64,000 nucleotides of DNA from Neorhizobium galegae (lineage in GTDB: Bacteria > Pseudomonadota > Alphaproteobacteria > Rhizobiales > Rhizobiaceae): contig NZ_JAGIPG010000002.1 in NCBI RefSeq assembly GCF_017877055.1, positions 1,706,052 to 1,770,051 on the forward strand, given 5' to 3'. The notes under the pieces are model-generated. The model searched no databases. It worked only from the letters and a program-made list of their open reading frames with translations, and was not told where the DNA came from. Shown in pieces: positions 55,576-63,906 of this stretch. Position 1 is the first letter of the stretch. Each line of letters begins with the position of its first letter. The position numbers and the translations under genes are program-made.

Positions 55576-56262
55576 ATGTTTAAGCACAGGTTCGATGGAC
55601 ACAATGGCTGCGGTGAACGCGGCGACCGCAAGGGTTTCGAGGAAGTGTTCGCCGCGCGCGGCGGGCCGTTTGGCGGAGGATTTGGGCGTGGCGGCCGGGG
55701 CGGTCCCGGCGGCGGCCGGGGTTTCGGCGATGAGGGCGACGGCCGTATCGGCCGGTTCCTGATGCAGGGTGACCTGCGCCTCGTCGTATTGGCGCTGATC
55801 GAGAAGGAGCCGCGCCATGGCTACGAGATCATCAGGCATATCGAGGATCTCACCTACGGCTTCTACGCGCCGAGCCCCGGCGTTATCTATCCGACGCTGA
55901 CCTATCTCGAAGAGGCGGGCTACGTCGTCGCCGAGGCGGACGGTAACAAGAAGCGATATGCGATCACCGACGAAGGCCGCAAATATCTCGACGAGAACCG
56001 CAGCTTTGCCGCGACGATCCTCGACCGGCTGTCGCAGCTCGCCGAGCGCATCAAGCAGCGGCAGGAACGCCATGAGCGCGGCCGTGACAACGGTCCGTCG
56101 CTGCCACGTAGCGTCGATGCCGCCATGCTCAACCTTCGCGAGGTGATCGCTCGCAAGCTCGAGGGTGACGAAAGGAAGGGCGGCGAGATCGTCAGGCTGC
56201 TGCTCGATTTCGCCGAAAACCTCGAACGCGACGACGAGCAGGGCAACACTCCCCAGAACTGA
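55576..56262 (+). CDS. PadR-family transcriptional regulator with Gly-rich N-terminus
   Basis: 228 residues. A 50-residue Gly/Arg/Phe-rich head (e.g. GGPFGGGFGRGGRGG) precedes the winged helix: LVVLALIEKEPRHGYEIIRH, PSPGVIYPTLTYLEEAGYVV, KKRYAITDEGRKYL, then a dimerising helix and acidic tail. AAGGAGACAAAA before the ATG. Two near-identical operators bracket its promoter, so it is surely autorepressed; no adjacent target gene on its strand. Confidence 0.93.
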   Translation: MFKHRFDGHNGCGERGDRKGFEEVFAARGGPFGGGFGRGGRGGPGGGRGFGDEGDGRIGRFLMQGDLRLVVLALIEKEPRHGYEIIRHIEDLTYGFYAPSPGVIYPTLTYLEEAGYVVAEADGNKKRYAITDEGRKYLDENRSFAATILDRLSQLAERIKQRQERHERGRDNGPSLPRSVDAAMLNLREVIARKLEGDERKGGEIVRLLLDFAENLERDDEQGNTPQN

Positions 56263-56291
56263 GGCTCAAGCAGGCCTCGGAACGAACATGA

Positions 56292-56321
56292 CGGCGCGCC
56301 GCTTCGATGGAACGGCGCGCC
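56292..56321. terminator. Hairpin between convergent padR and DUF1203 genes
   Basis: GGCGCGCCG (56293-56301) pairs with CGGCGCGCC (56313-56321), 11-nt loop. Located between two convergent stops; U-runs are poor on both sides. Confidence 0.6.
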
Positions 56322-56329
56322 TTCGCATT

Positions 56330-56833
56330 TCAGATCGCAAGTGTGGCATCGGCGAATATCGACACCTCGACCTTGTCGATCCGGCACTGGTAGCAATTGT
56401 TGCGGGCCGAGCGCACGTGCACATAGGCGATGTCGTCGCGGGCCAGCAGTTCCTCGGCGCGTGAAGCGATCCTCTCTGTCGGCGTCACCGCGCCGCTGCC
56501 ATAAACGATCCGGTCGTCACGACCGTAGCCGCGGACGATATAGTCGGTGCTCGACAGCATCGGCGGCAGAACCTCCTCAGCCGCGTAACGCCGGCAGGGC
56601 TGCTTGTGCAGGAAGATCGGGCCGGTTTCCGCATAAGGTTGCAGCTCTGGGAATGGCCGGTAGGCGAGAACCAGGAGTTCTTCGCCCGCATCGATATTCT
56701 TCAGGCAATGGCGGCAGGGATAACCGGGGCCGTCAGAGGTCATCGTTTCGGGCTGGCGGCCGTAGGCATCGGTACCGCCGTTCCAGAGGTGTGCGGCATC
56801 GGCGGCGGGCATGGCGATGAAGGCGATTGTCAT
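56330..56833 (-). CDS. DUF1203 domain-containing protein
   Basis: 167 residues, DUF1203: PGYPCRHCLKNIDAGEELLV, AYRPFPELQPYAETGPIFLH, CRRYAAEEVLPPML, IAYVHVRSARNNCYQCRIDK. Conserved cysteines and histidines suggest metal binding, function unknown. Start at 56833 has AGGAGATCGCC upstream; the frame opens at 56857. Confidence 0.88.
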   Translation of the reverse strand: MTIAFIAMPAADAAHLWNGGTDAYGRQPETMTSDGPGYPCRHCLKNIDAGEELLVLAYRPFPELQPYAETGPIFLHKQPCRRYAAEEVLPPMLSSTDYIVRGYGRDDRIVYGSGAVTPTERIASRAEELLARDDIAYVHVRSARNNCYQCRIDKVEVSIFADATLAI

Positions 56834-57010
56834 GGCGATCTCCTGTGCGTGCTGCACAACAGATGCGCCCGCGGGATGCGTCTCGCCACCCGATACTTGC
56901 CGCTGGTGGAGAAAATGAAATCCGTTGCACCAGCGGGGCTGTAACCGCTGCCTGTTGGTGGCGGACGGATCAGGCTTCCGGGGGCAGATCAGCCGGTGAA
57001 GGTGCGGGTA

Positions 57011-57568
57011 TCAGCCGTCGAGCGCTTTCAGGAGCTCGGCATCCGTCATCGGCGGAACCAGAGCCTCGTAGGTGGAGACGGGTGAAAAACCCATCATCTG
57101 ATAGAGCTGCAGGGCACGCGGGTGGTCGAGCGTATTGGTGGTGACGGTCACCTTCTGCGGATTGTCCTGCCAGGCGGCATAGAGCGCCTGCAGCAGGAAC
57201 CACTTGCCGATGCCGAGCCCGATCGCCCGTTCGAACAGCCCGAAATAGGAGAGTTCGACGACATCGTCGCTTTCCTTGAACAGCTCGAAAAAGCCGGCCG
57301 GCGCGCCGTTGACGTAAAGCACGGTGACGGAGGTGCGCGGGTTGTGGAGCGTGGTCGCAAGCTCTTCGTCGCTCATGCGCAGCCGTTTGTACCAGTGCCA
57401 GCGTTTTCCCACCTGCCGGTAGAGATAGCGGTAATAGTGAAGCGGGATTTCCGGCGCGCGTATGATCGCCGTCTGGATATTCACCGGCACCGCCAGGCTG
57501 GTTTTCGGCGGGGCGGTCATTTCCAGGCTGGTGACATGGGCTTTGAGGGCAACGGGCTTCTTGGCCAT
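57011..57568 (-). CDS. GNAT-family N-acetyltransferase
   Basis: 185 residues. GNAT core: VTVLYVNGAPAGFFELFKES, LSYFGLFERAIGLGIGKWFL (acetyl-CoA loop GLGIGK) and HPRALQLYQMMGFSPV. Starts 6 nt after the sseA stop, last gene of the cysK-alaX-sseA run. Substrate unknown; cotranscription suggests a link to sulfur or amino-acid metabolism. Confidence 0.88.
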   Translation of the reverse strand: MAKKPVALKAHVTSLEMTAPPKTSLAVPVNIQTAIIRAPEIPLHYYRYLYRQVGKRWHWYKRLRMSDEELATTLHNPRTSVTVLYVNGAPAGFFELFKESDDVVELSYFGLFERAIGLGIGKWFLLQALYAAWQDNPQKVTVTTNTLDHPRALQLYQMMGFSPVSTYEALVPPMTDAELLKALDG

Positions 57569-57573
57569 GGTGC

Positions 57574-58440
57574 TCAAGCCGCTTTTGGCGAGGGCGGACC
57601 GGTGACCACGGGCGTATCCTGACGGCTGCCCCATTCGCTCCACGAGCCATCGTAAAGTGCATTGTCCTCATGGCCGAGGGATTCTAGCGCGAGCGTGATG
57701 ATCGCGGCCGTGATGCCGGAGCCACAGCTCGTCACCACCGGCTGGCCGAAATCGATGCCGGCATCCTCGATCGCCTTTTGCAGCTCGGGCAGCGAACGCA
57801 GCTTGCCGTTGACCGAGAACGTGCCGGACGGAAGACTGAGCGCGCCCGGCATATGGCCTGAGCGCATGCCGGCGCGGGGTTCCGGATCGGTGCCGGCGAA
57901 ACGGCCGGCCGGCCGCGCATCGGCGATCTGCCGCGTACCGTCGCTGACGATCGACAGCATGGTCTGGAAGTCGATCACCTTGTCGACCCGGAAGTTCGGG
58001 GTGAAGGTGACCGGTTCGGGCGAGGGGATGGTGGTCTCGAGCGGCCGGCCTTCGGCCTTCCAGCCGTCGATACCGCCGTCGAGCACGAAGACCTGGCTTG
58101 CGCCCATGATCCGGAACAGCCACCAGCCGCGCGGCGAGGAGAAGATGCCGGGGCCGTCATAGATGACGATCCGGTCGTTTTCGCGGATGCCCATCCGGCC
58201 GACGGCCTCGGCAAACACCTCCGGCGCCGGCGCCATGTGCGGCAGGCCGGTCGAATGGTCGGCGACCTTGTCGTGGTCGAAGCGGATGGCGCCGGGAATA
58301 TGGCCGGCCGCATATTCGGCGTCGGCATCGCGGTTCTGCGCGGGAAGATAGAAAGAGGCGTCGAGGATCTTGAGGTCGGGGCTACCGAGCTCGTTGTGAA
58401 GCCACTCGGACGAAACGACGAAACGGCTGGTTTCACTCAT
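57574..58440 (-). CDS. sseA: 3-mercaptopyruvate sulfurtransferase
   Basis: 288 residues, two rhodanese domains; the C-terminal catalytic loop is CGSGITA (in PVVTSCGSGITAAII), the CG[S/T]G[V/I]TA form that marks mercaptopyruvate rather than thiosulfate as donor. N-terminal SSEWLHNELGSPDLKILDAS. AAAGGAGATTTGAC precedes the ATG. 24 bp after alaX in the same run. Confidence 0.94.
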   Translation of the reverse strand: MSETSRFVVSSEWLHNELGSPDLKILDASFYLPAQNRDADAEYAAGHIPGAIRFDHDKVADHSTGLPHMAPAPEVFAEAVGRMGIRENDRIVIYDGPGIFSSPRGWWLFRIMGASQVFVLDGGIDGWKAEGRPLETTIPSPEPVTFTPNFRVDKVIDFQTMLSIVSDGTRQIADARPAGRFAGTDPEPRAGMRSGHMPGALSLPSGTFSVNGKLRSLPELQKAIEDAGIDFGQPVVTSCGSGITAAIITLALESLGHEDNALYDGSWSEWGSRQDTPVVTGPPSPKAA

Positions 58441-58464
58441 GTCAAATCTCCTTTGGGCCCGGTA

Positions 58465-59202
58465 TCAGGCCTCTGCGCCGGGCTCGCCGAACCGGATGCG
58501 GAAACGGCGGTTTTCCTTGCCCTTCTTCTCGATCTTGGCGATATGAATCGCCCCGACCTCCTGCGTTTCGGAGACATGTGTTCCACCGCAGGGCTGGCTG
58601 TCAACGCTGGAATTTTCGCCTATGCAGACGAGGCTGACGCGCCCGAGGCCGATCGGCGGGCGGACGTTCTTCGACTTGACGATACCCGGATTGGCCGCAA
58701 GCTCCTCGTCGGTGATCCACTGCAGGTAGACGGGGTGGTTCTGGCCGACCAGTTCCATCAGCTTCGCCGTGACTTCGGCTTTGTCGATCGTGTCGGCCAT
58801 GTCGAAATCGACGCGCGATTCCTCCTCGCCGACCGCGGCGCCGGTGATCGGATACTGGCAGACGACGGAGAGAAGATGGCAGGCGGTGTGCATACGCATC
58901 AGCCTGTAGCGGCGCTGCCAGTCGATATGCATGACCAGATTTTCACCGGCCAGCGGCTGCGCCTCGCCTTCGAGCGGCACGTGGATGACGATATCCTTGG
59001 TGGTGCCGTGCCTGGTCTGGCCGAGCTGGATTTTCGTGCCGTCGGCGCGTTCGAGAAATCCCGTATCGCCCGGCTGGCCGCCGGATGCCGCATAAAAACA
59101 GGTGCGATCCAGCTCGATACCGCCGTCCTCGTGGATGGCCGTCACCACCGCTTCTGCTGTCGATAGATAGAAATCTTCGCGGTAGAGAGCTTCAACGGGC
59201 AT
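58465..59202 (-). CDS. Alanyl-tRNA editing protein, AlaX-type
   Basis: 245 residues, free-standing trans-editing domain that hydrolyses mischarged Ser- or Gly-tRNA-Ala. Zinc ligands in RMHTACHLL (HxxxH) and QPCGGTHVSET; threonine/serine-rich N-terminal barrel with CFYAASGGQPGDTGFLE, as in long AlaX forms. Weak ribosome site; start taken as the first ATG matching the family N-terminus (MPVEALYREDFYLSTAEA). Lies between cysK and sseA. Confidence 0.92.
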   Translation of the reverse strand: MPVEALYREDFYLSTAEAVVTAIHEDGGIELDRTCFYAASGGQPGDTGFLERADGTKIQLGQTRHGTTKDIVIHVPLEGEAQPLAGENLVMHIDWQRRYRLMRMHTACHLLSVVCQYPITGAAVGEEESRVDFDMADTIDKAEVTAKLMELVGQNHPVYLQWITDEELAANPGIVKSKNVRPPIGLGRVSLVCIGENSSVDSQPCGGTHVSETQEVGAIHIAKIEKKGKENRRFRIRFGEPGAEA

Positions 59203-59214
59203 GCATCACTCTGT

Positions 59215-59262
59215 TTTTAAGGGGGTCAGACCGTCTGGTTTTAAGGGGGTCAGACCGTCTGG
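59215..59262. repeat. 24-bp tandem duplication spanning the cysK stop codon
   Basis: Two identical adjacent 24-mers, 59215-59238 and 59239-59262, each containing AAGGGGGTCAGACCGTCTGG. The right copy includes the last codons and stop of cysK; the left copy repeats them beyond the stop. Confidence 0.92.
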
Positions 59263-60287
59263 AAGGGAATGTCGATCTGCCGCTTCTGCGTCAGCCAGGC
59301 AGGTACGGGCAGGCCCTTCGACTTCAGGAAGTCCGGGTTGAAGAGCTTCGACTGGTAGCGGTTGCCGTAGTCGCAGAGCACCGTCACGATCGTGTGGCCG
59401 GGACCGAGATCCCGGGCAAGCCGGACGGCGCCGGCGATATTGATGCCGGTCGAACCGCCGAGGCAAAGGCCCTCGTGCTCGACGAGATCGAAGATGTAGG
59501 GCAGCGCTTCGGAATCCGAGATGCGGTAGGCGAAGTCCGGCGTAAAGCCTTCGAGATTGGCGGTGATGCGGCCCTGGCCGATGCCCTCGGTGATCGAATT
59601 GCCTTCCGACTTGAACTCGCCATGGGCGTAGAATTCATAGAGGGCAGCACCTTCCGGATCGGCGATGCCGATCTTGATATCGGGGTTCTTCGCCTTGAGG
59701 CCCATGGCGACCCCGGCAAGCGTGCCGCCCGAGCCGACCGCGCAGATGAAACCGTCGACCTTGCCGCCGGTCTGCTCGAAGATCTCGGGTGCCGTGGTCT
59801 TTATATGCGCTTCCCGGTTGGCGACGTTGTCGAACTGGTTCGCCCAGATCGCGCCGGCGGGCTCGGTCTTTGCGAGCTCCTCGGCAAGCCGGCCGGAAAT
59901 CTTCACGTAGTTGTTGGGGTTCTTGTAAGGGACCGCCGGGACCTCGACCAGCTCGGCGCCGAGCAGTTTCAGCGCATCCTTCTTTTCCTGGCTCTGGGTT
60001 TCCGGGATGACGATGACCGTGCGGTAACCCAGCGCCTTGGCGACTAGGGTGAGCCCGATGCCGGTATTGCCGGCCGTGCCTTCGACGATCACGCCGCCTG
60101 GGCGCAGGAGGCCCTTCTTTTCGGCGTCGCGGATGATGTAGAGCGCAGCGCGGTCCTTGACGGACTGGCCGGGGTTCAGAAACTCCGCCTTGCCGAGGAT
60201 TTCGCAGCCGGTCGCTTCGGAAGCGCCGTTCAGCCGGATGAGGGGCGTGTTGCCGATCACGTCGAGGACGGAGGGATGGGAGGTCAT
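59250..60287 (-). CDS. cysK: Cysteine synthase A
   Basis: O-acetylserine sulfhydrylase, PLP-dependent, final step of cysteine synthesis. 345 residues: PLP lysine in NPGQSVKDRAAL, EGTAGNTGIGLTLVAKALGY, AVGSGGTLAGVAMGL and SEGNSITEGIGQGRI. Longer than E. coli CysK by about 20 residues, as in related rhizobial enzymes. The frame opens at 60455; MTSHPSVLDVIGNTPLIRLN with AAGG upstream is the real start. First gene of the alaX-sseA-GNAT run. Its stop codon lies in a tandem duplication. Confidence 0.94.
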   Translation of the reverse strand: MTSHPSVLDVIGNTPLIRLNGASEATGCEILGKAEFLNPGQSVKDRAALYIIRDAEKKGLLRPGGVIVEGTAGNTGIGLTLVAKALGYRTVIVIPETQSQEKKDALKLLGAELVEVPAVPYKNPNNYVKISGRLAEELAKTEPAGAIWANQFDNVANREAHIKTTAPEIFEQTGGKVDGFICAVGSGGTLAGVAMGLKAKNPDIKIGIADPEGAALYEFYAHGEFKSEGNSITEGIGQGRITANLEGFTPDFAYRISDSEALPYIFDLVEHEGLCLGGSTGINIAGAVRLARDLGPGHTIVTVLCDYGNRYQSKLFNPDFLKSKGLPVPAWLTQKRQIDIPFQTV

Positions 60288-60627
60288 CGGGGTGCCTTCT
60301 TGTTCATCGCACATGTAAACAGGGTCTTTTCGACGGACAAGGACCCGAGGGCAAGAAATTCTGTTTCCGGAAAGGGTTGGCCCCGGTAAAATCCGTCTTT
60401 CCGGAGCCGGATCTGCGGTTGCGAGGGTCGGCCGAAAGAGGGCTGCGAACACCATTCTCTAATGTATCGACAAGCCCTTAAAAAAATCGGCCCCATTATA
60501 TTGGAAGTAGTAATCCAAATTTCTCTCCATGCGTATAGACCTACAGTTAAAGCAGATACGGAACCGTGTTGCGCGTCGATTGGACTGCGTTTTAACCGGA
60601 TTTCTTGCGTAAAACTGGCATTTGGAC
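60288..60627. other. Divergent promoter region of cysK and the cupin gene
   Basis: About 340 bp with no gene. The right half (60460-60620) is AT-richer, including CTTAAAAAAATCGG and TTATATTGGAAGT. No riboswitch, palindrome or sigma-E-type GGAAC motif was recognised with confidence. Confidence 0.5.
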
Positions 60628-61269
60628 ATGCTGCAGAACCTCGAACGGCTGGATCTTCTGATCGCGCATTACGTGTCCGGCACTCTTCCGGAGCCGGCTC
60701 GCGCTCTCGTCGGTTCGCATCTGGAAATGCAGGCTTCGGCCGCGAAACTGGCCCGTCTGCTGGAAGGCTTTGCCGGTGAGATCCTGCATACGACACCACC
60801 CGTGGCATTGTCGGCCCACAAGCGGCGGTTGGCCGAGATCTTCGCCTCTGCCGGCCCAGCGGAGCTTCCCGCCAGAATCGTCGAAAAATCGAGATTTCCC
60901 GCCTCGCTGCGTGCTTATGCCGGTGCGGACCTCACCGATATCCGATGGAAAACGAAACTCCCGGGACTGCGTCATCACGTCATCGAAAAGTCGAAGGATG
61001 TCGAGACAAGTCTTTTATGGGTACGACCGGGAAGGGCGCTGCCCCAGCACGGCCATCATGGACTTGAGCTGACATTGGTGCTGGAGGGCGAATTTCACGA
61101 CCACCGCGGCAATTTCGGCGAAGGGGACGTCTCGGTCGCGGACGAAATGCTGGACCATCGGCCGATCGCGGGTAAGCGCGGGCCGTGCCTGTGTTTCTCC
61201 GTGCTGTTCGCGCCGATCGCCCTTTCCGGCTCCACCCTCCGGCTTTTCGGCGATATCATCGGTCTCTGA
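60628..61269 (+). CDS. ChrR-like cupin anti-sigma-type protein
   Basis: About 213 residues with the layout of ChrR/anti-ECF sigma proteins: an N-terminal helical domain (LIAHYVSGTLPEPARALVGS) and a C-terminal cupin with LPQHGHHGLELTLVLEGEFH and EGDVSVADEMLDHRPIAGKR. In ChrR the N-terminal zinc site is H...HxxxCxxC; here the stretch reads SHLEMQASAAK, so both cysteines are absent. The cupin ligands look intact. No ECF sigma gene is beside it. Ribosome site is weak; TTG at 60622 is also possible. Confidence 0.8.
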   Translation: MLQNLERLDLLIAHYVSGTLPEPARALVGSHLEMQASAAKLARLLEGFAGEILHTTPPVALSAHKRRLAEIFASAGPAELPARIVEKSRFPASLRAYAGADLTDIRWKTKLPGLRHHVIEKSKDVETSLLWVRPGRALPQHGHHGLELTLVLEGEFHDHRGNFGEGDVSVADEMLDHRPIAGKRGPCLCFSVLFAPIALSGSTLRLFGDIIGL

Positions 61270-61301
61270 ACCATGAAGCCGGCCATTGCCGGCTCATTAG
61301 T

Positions 61302-61544
61302 TCAGTTCAGATGCAATTGCGCTTCGCTGACGGCTTCTTCGAATTGCAGACGTGCTTCCTCCGGCGACCTGCGCCCATCGAGCGCTGCCCGGCAGACGCT
61401 GCGCGCCTTGACAAAGTGCGGCCCGCGCATATCCGGCCACCGATCCGTCAACAGCGCAAGCGCCTCGAACGGTCCGTTGATGACCTCAGTACCGAGTTGC
61501 CCGAAGGCGACGCGCACCGGTTTTTGCCAACTTGCCTGCGGCAT
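61302..61544 (-). CDS. DUF982 domain-containing small protein
   Basis: 80 residues: WQKPVRVAFGQLGTEVINGP, ALALLTDRWPDMRGPHFVKA, CRAALDGRRSPEEARLQFEE match DUF982, a small family nearly limited to rhizobia and relatives. Function unknown. GGGAGGAAACGAAAG precedes the ATG. Confidence 0.88.
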   Translation of the reverse strand: MPQASWQKPVRVAFGQLGTEVINGPFEALALLTDRWPDMRGPHFVKARSVCRAALDGRRSPEEARLQFEEAVSEAQLHLN

Positions 61545-61702
61545 CTTTCGTTTCCTCCCTGGATACCAACCTTGAAAAACGACGAAGCCGGCAATTGGTT
61601 CCGTCAGATTTCAAAAAAAATTTGATAAGACAGCAAGTGACCTCAAGAACAAGCCGCCGCACCTTTCGGTACGACGGCTTTCCATCAGCAATGCGGAAAC
61701 GA

Positions 61703-62092
61703 TCACTCGACGACCTGAACCACCGTATGGGTGCGCGGATCGACGATCACGCGCTGCTGGTTGACGACCGCATAGGCATAGGTCGGCGCTTCCGGGACCG
61801 GGGTCAGCACGACCTGCCGCGGGATCGGCTGGCCGACGACGACACGTTCCTGCACCACCACGGACTGCTGGATTGGCTGTTCGCGAACATAGGTCACAAC
61901 GCGTGCCGGCGGCGGATCGATCGCCGTGCCGGCGACTGCGCCGACCACGCCGCCCACCGCAGCGCCGACCGGACCGCCGACGATTGCACCGGTCACGGCA
62001 CCGCCCACGGCACCGTTGACCGTGCTCTGCTGGGCCATGGCGCCGGTCGCGAGAAGGCCGATCGCGGCGGAGAAAATGATGAGCTTTTTCAT
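61703..62092 (-). CDS. DUF1236 secreted protein
   Basis: 129 residues: signal peptide (MKKLIIFSAAIGLLATGAMA), a Gly/Ala/Val-rich glycine-zipper-like stretch (GAVGGAVTGAIVGGPVGAAV) and the DUF1236 C-terminus with VVTYVREQPIQQSVVVQERV and TYAYAVVNQQRVIVDPRTHT. Envelope protein of unknown role. AAGGAAGTGACC before the ATG at 62092; a GTG two codons earlier is less likely. Confidence 0.88.
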   Translation of the reverse strand: MKKLIIFSAAIGLLATGAMAQQSTVNGAVGGAVTGAIVGGPVGAAVGGVVGAVAGTAIDPPPARVVTYVREQPIQQSVVVQERVVVGQPIPRQVVLTPVPEAPTYAYAVVNQQRVIVDPRTHTVVQVVE

Positions 62093-62177
62093 GGTCACTT
62101 CCTTTCGGTTGAAGTGGCCGGAGAACGTGACGACATCATCTTTCGTTCCGCCGCAATCGGGGCGCAGGACTTAAGTC

Positions 62178-62879
62178 CTAATAGGACAGCTTGGGATACC
62201 AGTGCGGCGCCCGGCCTTCCGGGGTCGAGTCGAGGATCGTCCAGATCGGCATCAGATCCGGCGCGCCGCGCGGATCCTGGCCGGGGTCCGCGGTGGCCCC
62301 GCCCATCTCGCCGCTCCAGAAATGCCGCATCGTTCCGTCCCGGCGGGTGAACACGTTGAAGGCCGCGTCATCGCTGCCGTCCTTGCCGAGCGCATGGTAA
62401 TCCCGGCTGAACTCGCCGCTCGTATCCGAATAGAGTGGCAGATGGTGCCAGCCGCGTTCCCTCTTGAAATCCGTGAGGCGCTGCACCGGCGAGCGTGCCA
62501 CGACCGCGAATGCAACGCGTTGCTGGATGTCGGGAACTTCGCCGTCCCAGGAGGAGAGCAGCGACGTGCACATCGGACAGGGCCGCTCGCGCTCCGGGCC
62601 GAACATGTAGCTGTAGATGACCAGCGTTTCCTTGTCCGCGAACAGTTCTTCGAACGAGATAGGGCCGTTCACGCCCTCGAATGTGTAGTTCTTCGGCACA
62701 TGCCCGCCCGGCGGCAGATGGCGTCTCTGCTCGGCGACGCGTTCGATATGACGGCGGAGTTCGATTTCCTCGGCGAGAAGCGCGTTTCGCGCCTCCCTGT
62801 AGGCGGCGCTTTCGTTCGGGAAGTGCACGCCGTTCTTTCTCGCAAGTTCGATTGCTGGTGTGAGGCTCTGCATGTCCAT
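62178..62879 (-). CDS. DUF899 thioredoxin-like protein
   Basis: 233 residues, DUF899 (predicted dithiol-disulfide oxidoreductase fold): ELRRHIERVAEQRRHLPPGG, LVIYSYMFGPERERPCPMCT with a CPMC pair in the thioredoxin-like position, RLTDFKRERGWHHLPLYSD and AFNVFTRRDGTMRHFWSGE. GGAGGAATGTC precedes the ATG at 62879. The open frame beyond to 63167 is unsupported. Substrate unknown. Confidence 0.9.
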   Translation of the reverse strand: MDMQSLTPAIELARKNGVHFPNESAAYREARNALLAEEIELRRHIERVAEQRRHLPPGGHVPKNYTFEGVNGPISFEELFADKETLVIYSYMFGPERERPCPMCTSLLSSWDGEVPDIQQRVAFAVVARSPVQRLTDFKRERGWHHLPLYSDTSGEFSRDYHALGKDGSDDAAFNVFTRRDGTMRHFWSGEMGGATADPGQDPRGAPDLMPIWTILDSTPEGRAPHWYPKLSY

Positions 62880-63042
62880 GACATTCCTCCATCTGTAATG
62901 GCTGGGCAGGAGACTTGGCCTTGCTCTCGTTGATATAGTCGCCAAAGTGCGGGCGGCCATGGCTCGCACATACAAAGGACGTGCGCCAACGGCGTGGTCC
63001 GACAGGCGCATGTGAAAAGTGAACCTGAATTGAGGGAGCAAG

Positions 63043-63684
63043 ATGTCAGGGCGATTTCTGATCGAGGGGCCGGGGGATGCGCGCGTCACGATTCTGCTGG
63101 CGCATGGCGCCGGCGCGCCGATGGATTCGGCATCGATGACGGCTGCGTCGAAAGCCCTGTCGGACAAAGGTTTTCGCGTGGCGCGCTTCGAGTTCGGCTA
63201 CATGGCGGCGCGCCGCACCTCCGGCGATCGCAAACCGCCGCCGCGGGCCGAAACCCTCAATCCCGAATACAAGGCGGCGATCACCGAACTCGGCGCGAAA
63301 GGACCGCTGATCATCGGCGGCAAGTCGATGGGCGGACGGGTCGCAAGCATGGTCGCCGACGAGCTTTACGAAGAAGGCAAGATCGCCGGTCTGCTGTGCC
63401 TCGGTTATCCGTTCCATCCTCCGGGAAAGCCGGAGCAGCTGCGTACCCCACATCTGAAAGGTCTCAAGGCTCCTGCGCTGATCTGCCAGGGAACCCGCGA
63501 TGAATTCGGCACGCGCGAAGAAGTACCCGGCTACGAACTCTCGAAAACCATCGAAATCCTCTGGCTTGAGGATGGCGACCACGACTTGAAGCCGCGCAAG
63601 AAAATTTCCGGCTTTTCCACCGCAGATCATCTCGCGACGATGGCACAAACCGTGCTCGCCTGGACGGCAAAGTTGAAGATCTGA
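63043..63684 (+). CDS. KANL3/Tex30-type alpha/beta hydrolase
   Basis: 213 residues: ILLAHGAGAPMDSASMTAAS, VARFEFGYMAARR, nucleophile elbow IIGGKSMGGRVASMVADELY, acid in CQGTRDEFGTR and histidine in LEDGDHDLKPRK. This family of dienelactone-hydrolase-like proteins has no clear substrate. GAGGGAGCAAG precedes the ATG. Confidence 0.9.
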   Translation: MSGRFLIEGPGDARVTILLAHGAGAPMDSASMTAASKALSDKGFRVARFEFGYMAARRTSGDRKPPPRAETLNPEYKAAITELGAKGPLIIGGKSMGGRVASMVADELYEEGKIAGLLCLGYPFHPPGKPEQLRTPHLKGLKAPALICQGTRDEFGTREEVPGYELSKTIEILWLEDGDHDLKPRKKISGFSTADHLATMAQTVLAWTAKLKI

Positions 63685-63802
63685 GCGGGATAGAGTTTCT
63701 CATCCCGCGACGTTGATGGTGACCCGCACGAGGCATGGGGACGGAAATCCCCAGTCGGCGACATGGAGAAAAGTGATCCCGAAATCTTCCATTTGATGTT
63801 AC

Positions 63803-63816
63803 GAACTATTTAGTAC
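63803..63816. promoter_or_regulatory. Palindromic site upstream of the quiC-like gene
   Basis: GAACTATTTAGTAC: ACTA-TT-TAGT core with outer G/C symmetry (10 of 14 positions), about 90 bp before the start. Possibly the operator of an aromatic-acid regulator encoded beyond the window. Confidence 0.4.
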
Positions 63817-63906
63817 AAAATGGCCCATCTGGTGCCGGCATGGAGCGGGAGGTCGCCGGATCACCGAGGAGCCTCCGCAACAAATCGGAGGGCAGGGAGG
63901 GAGCGC

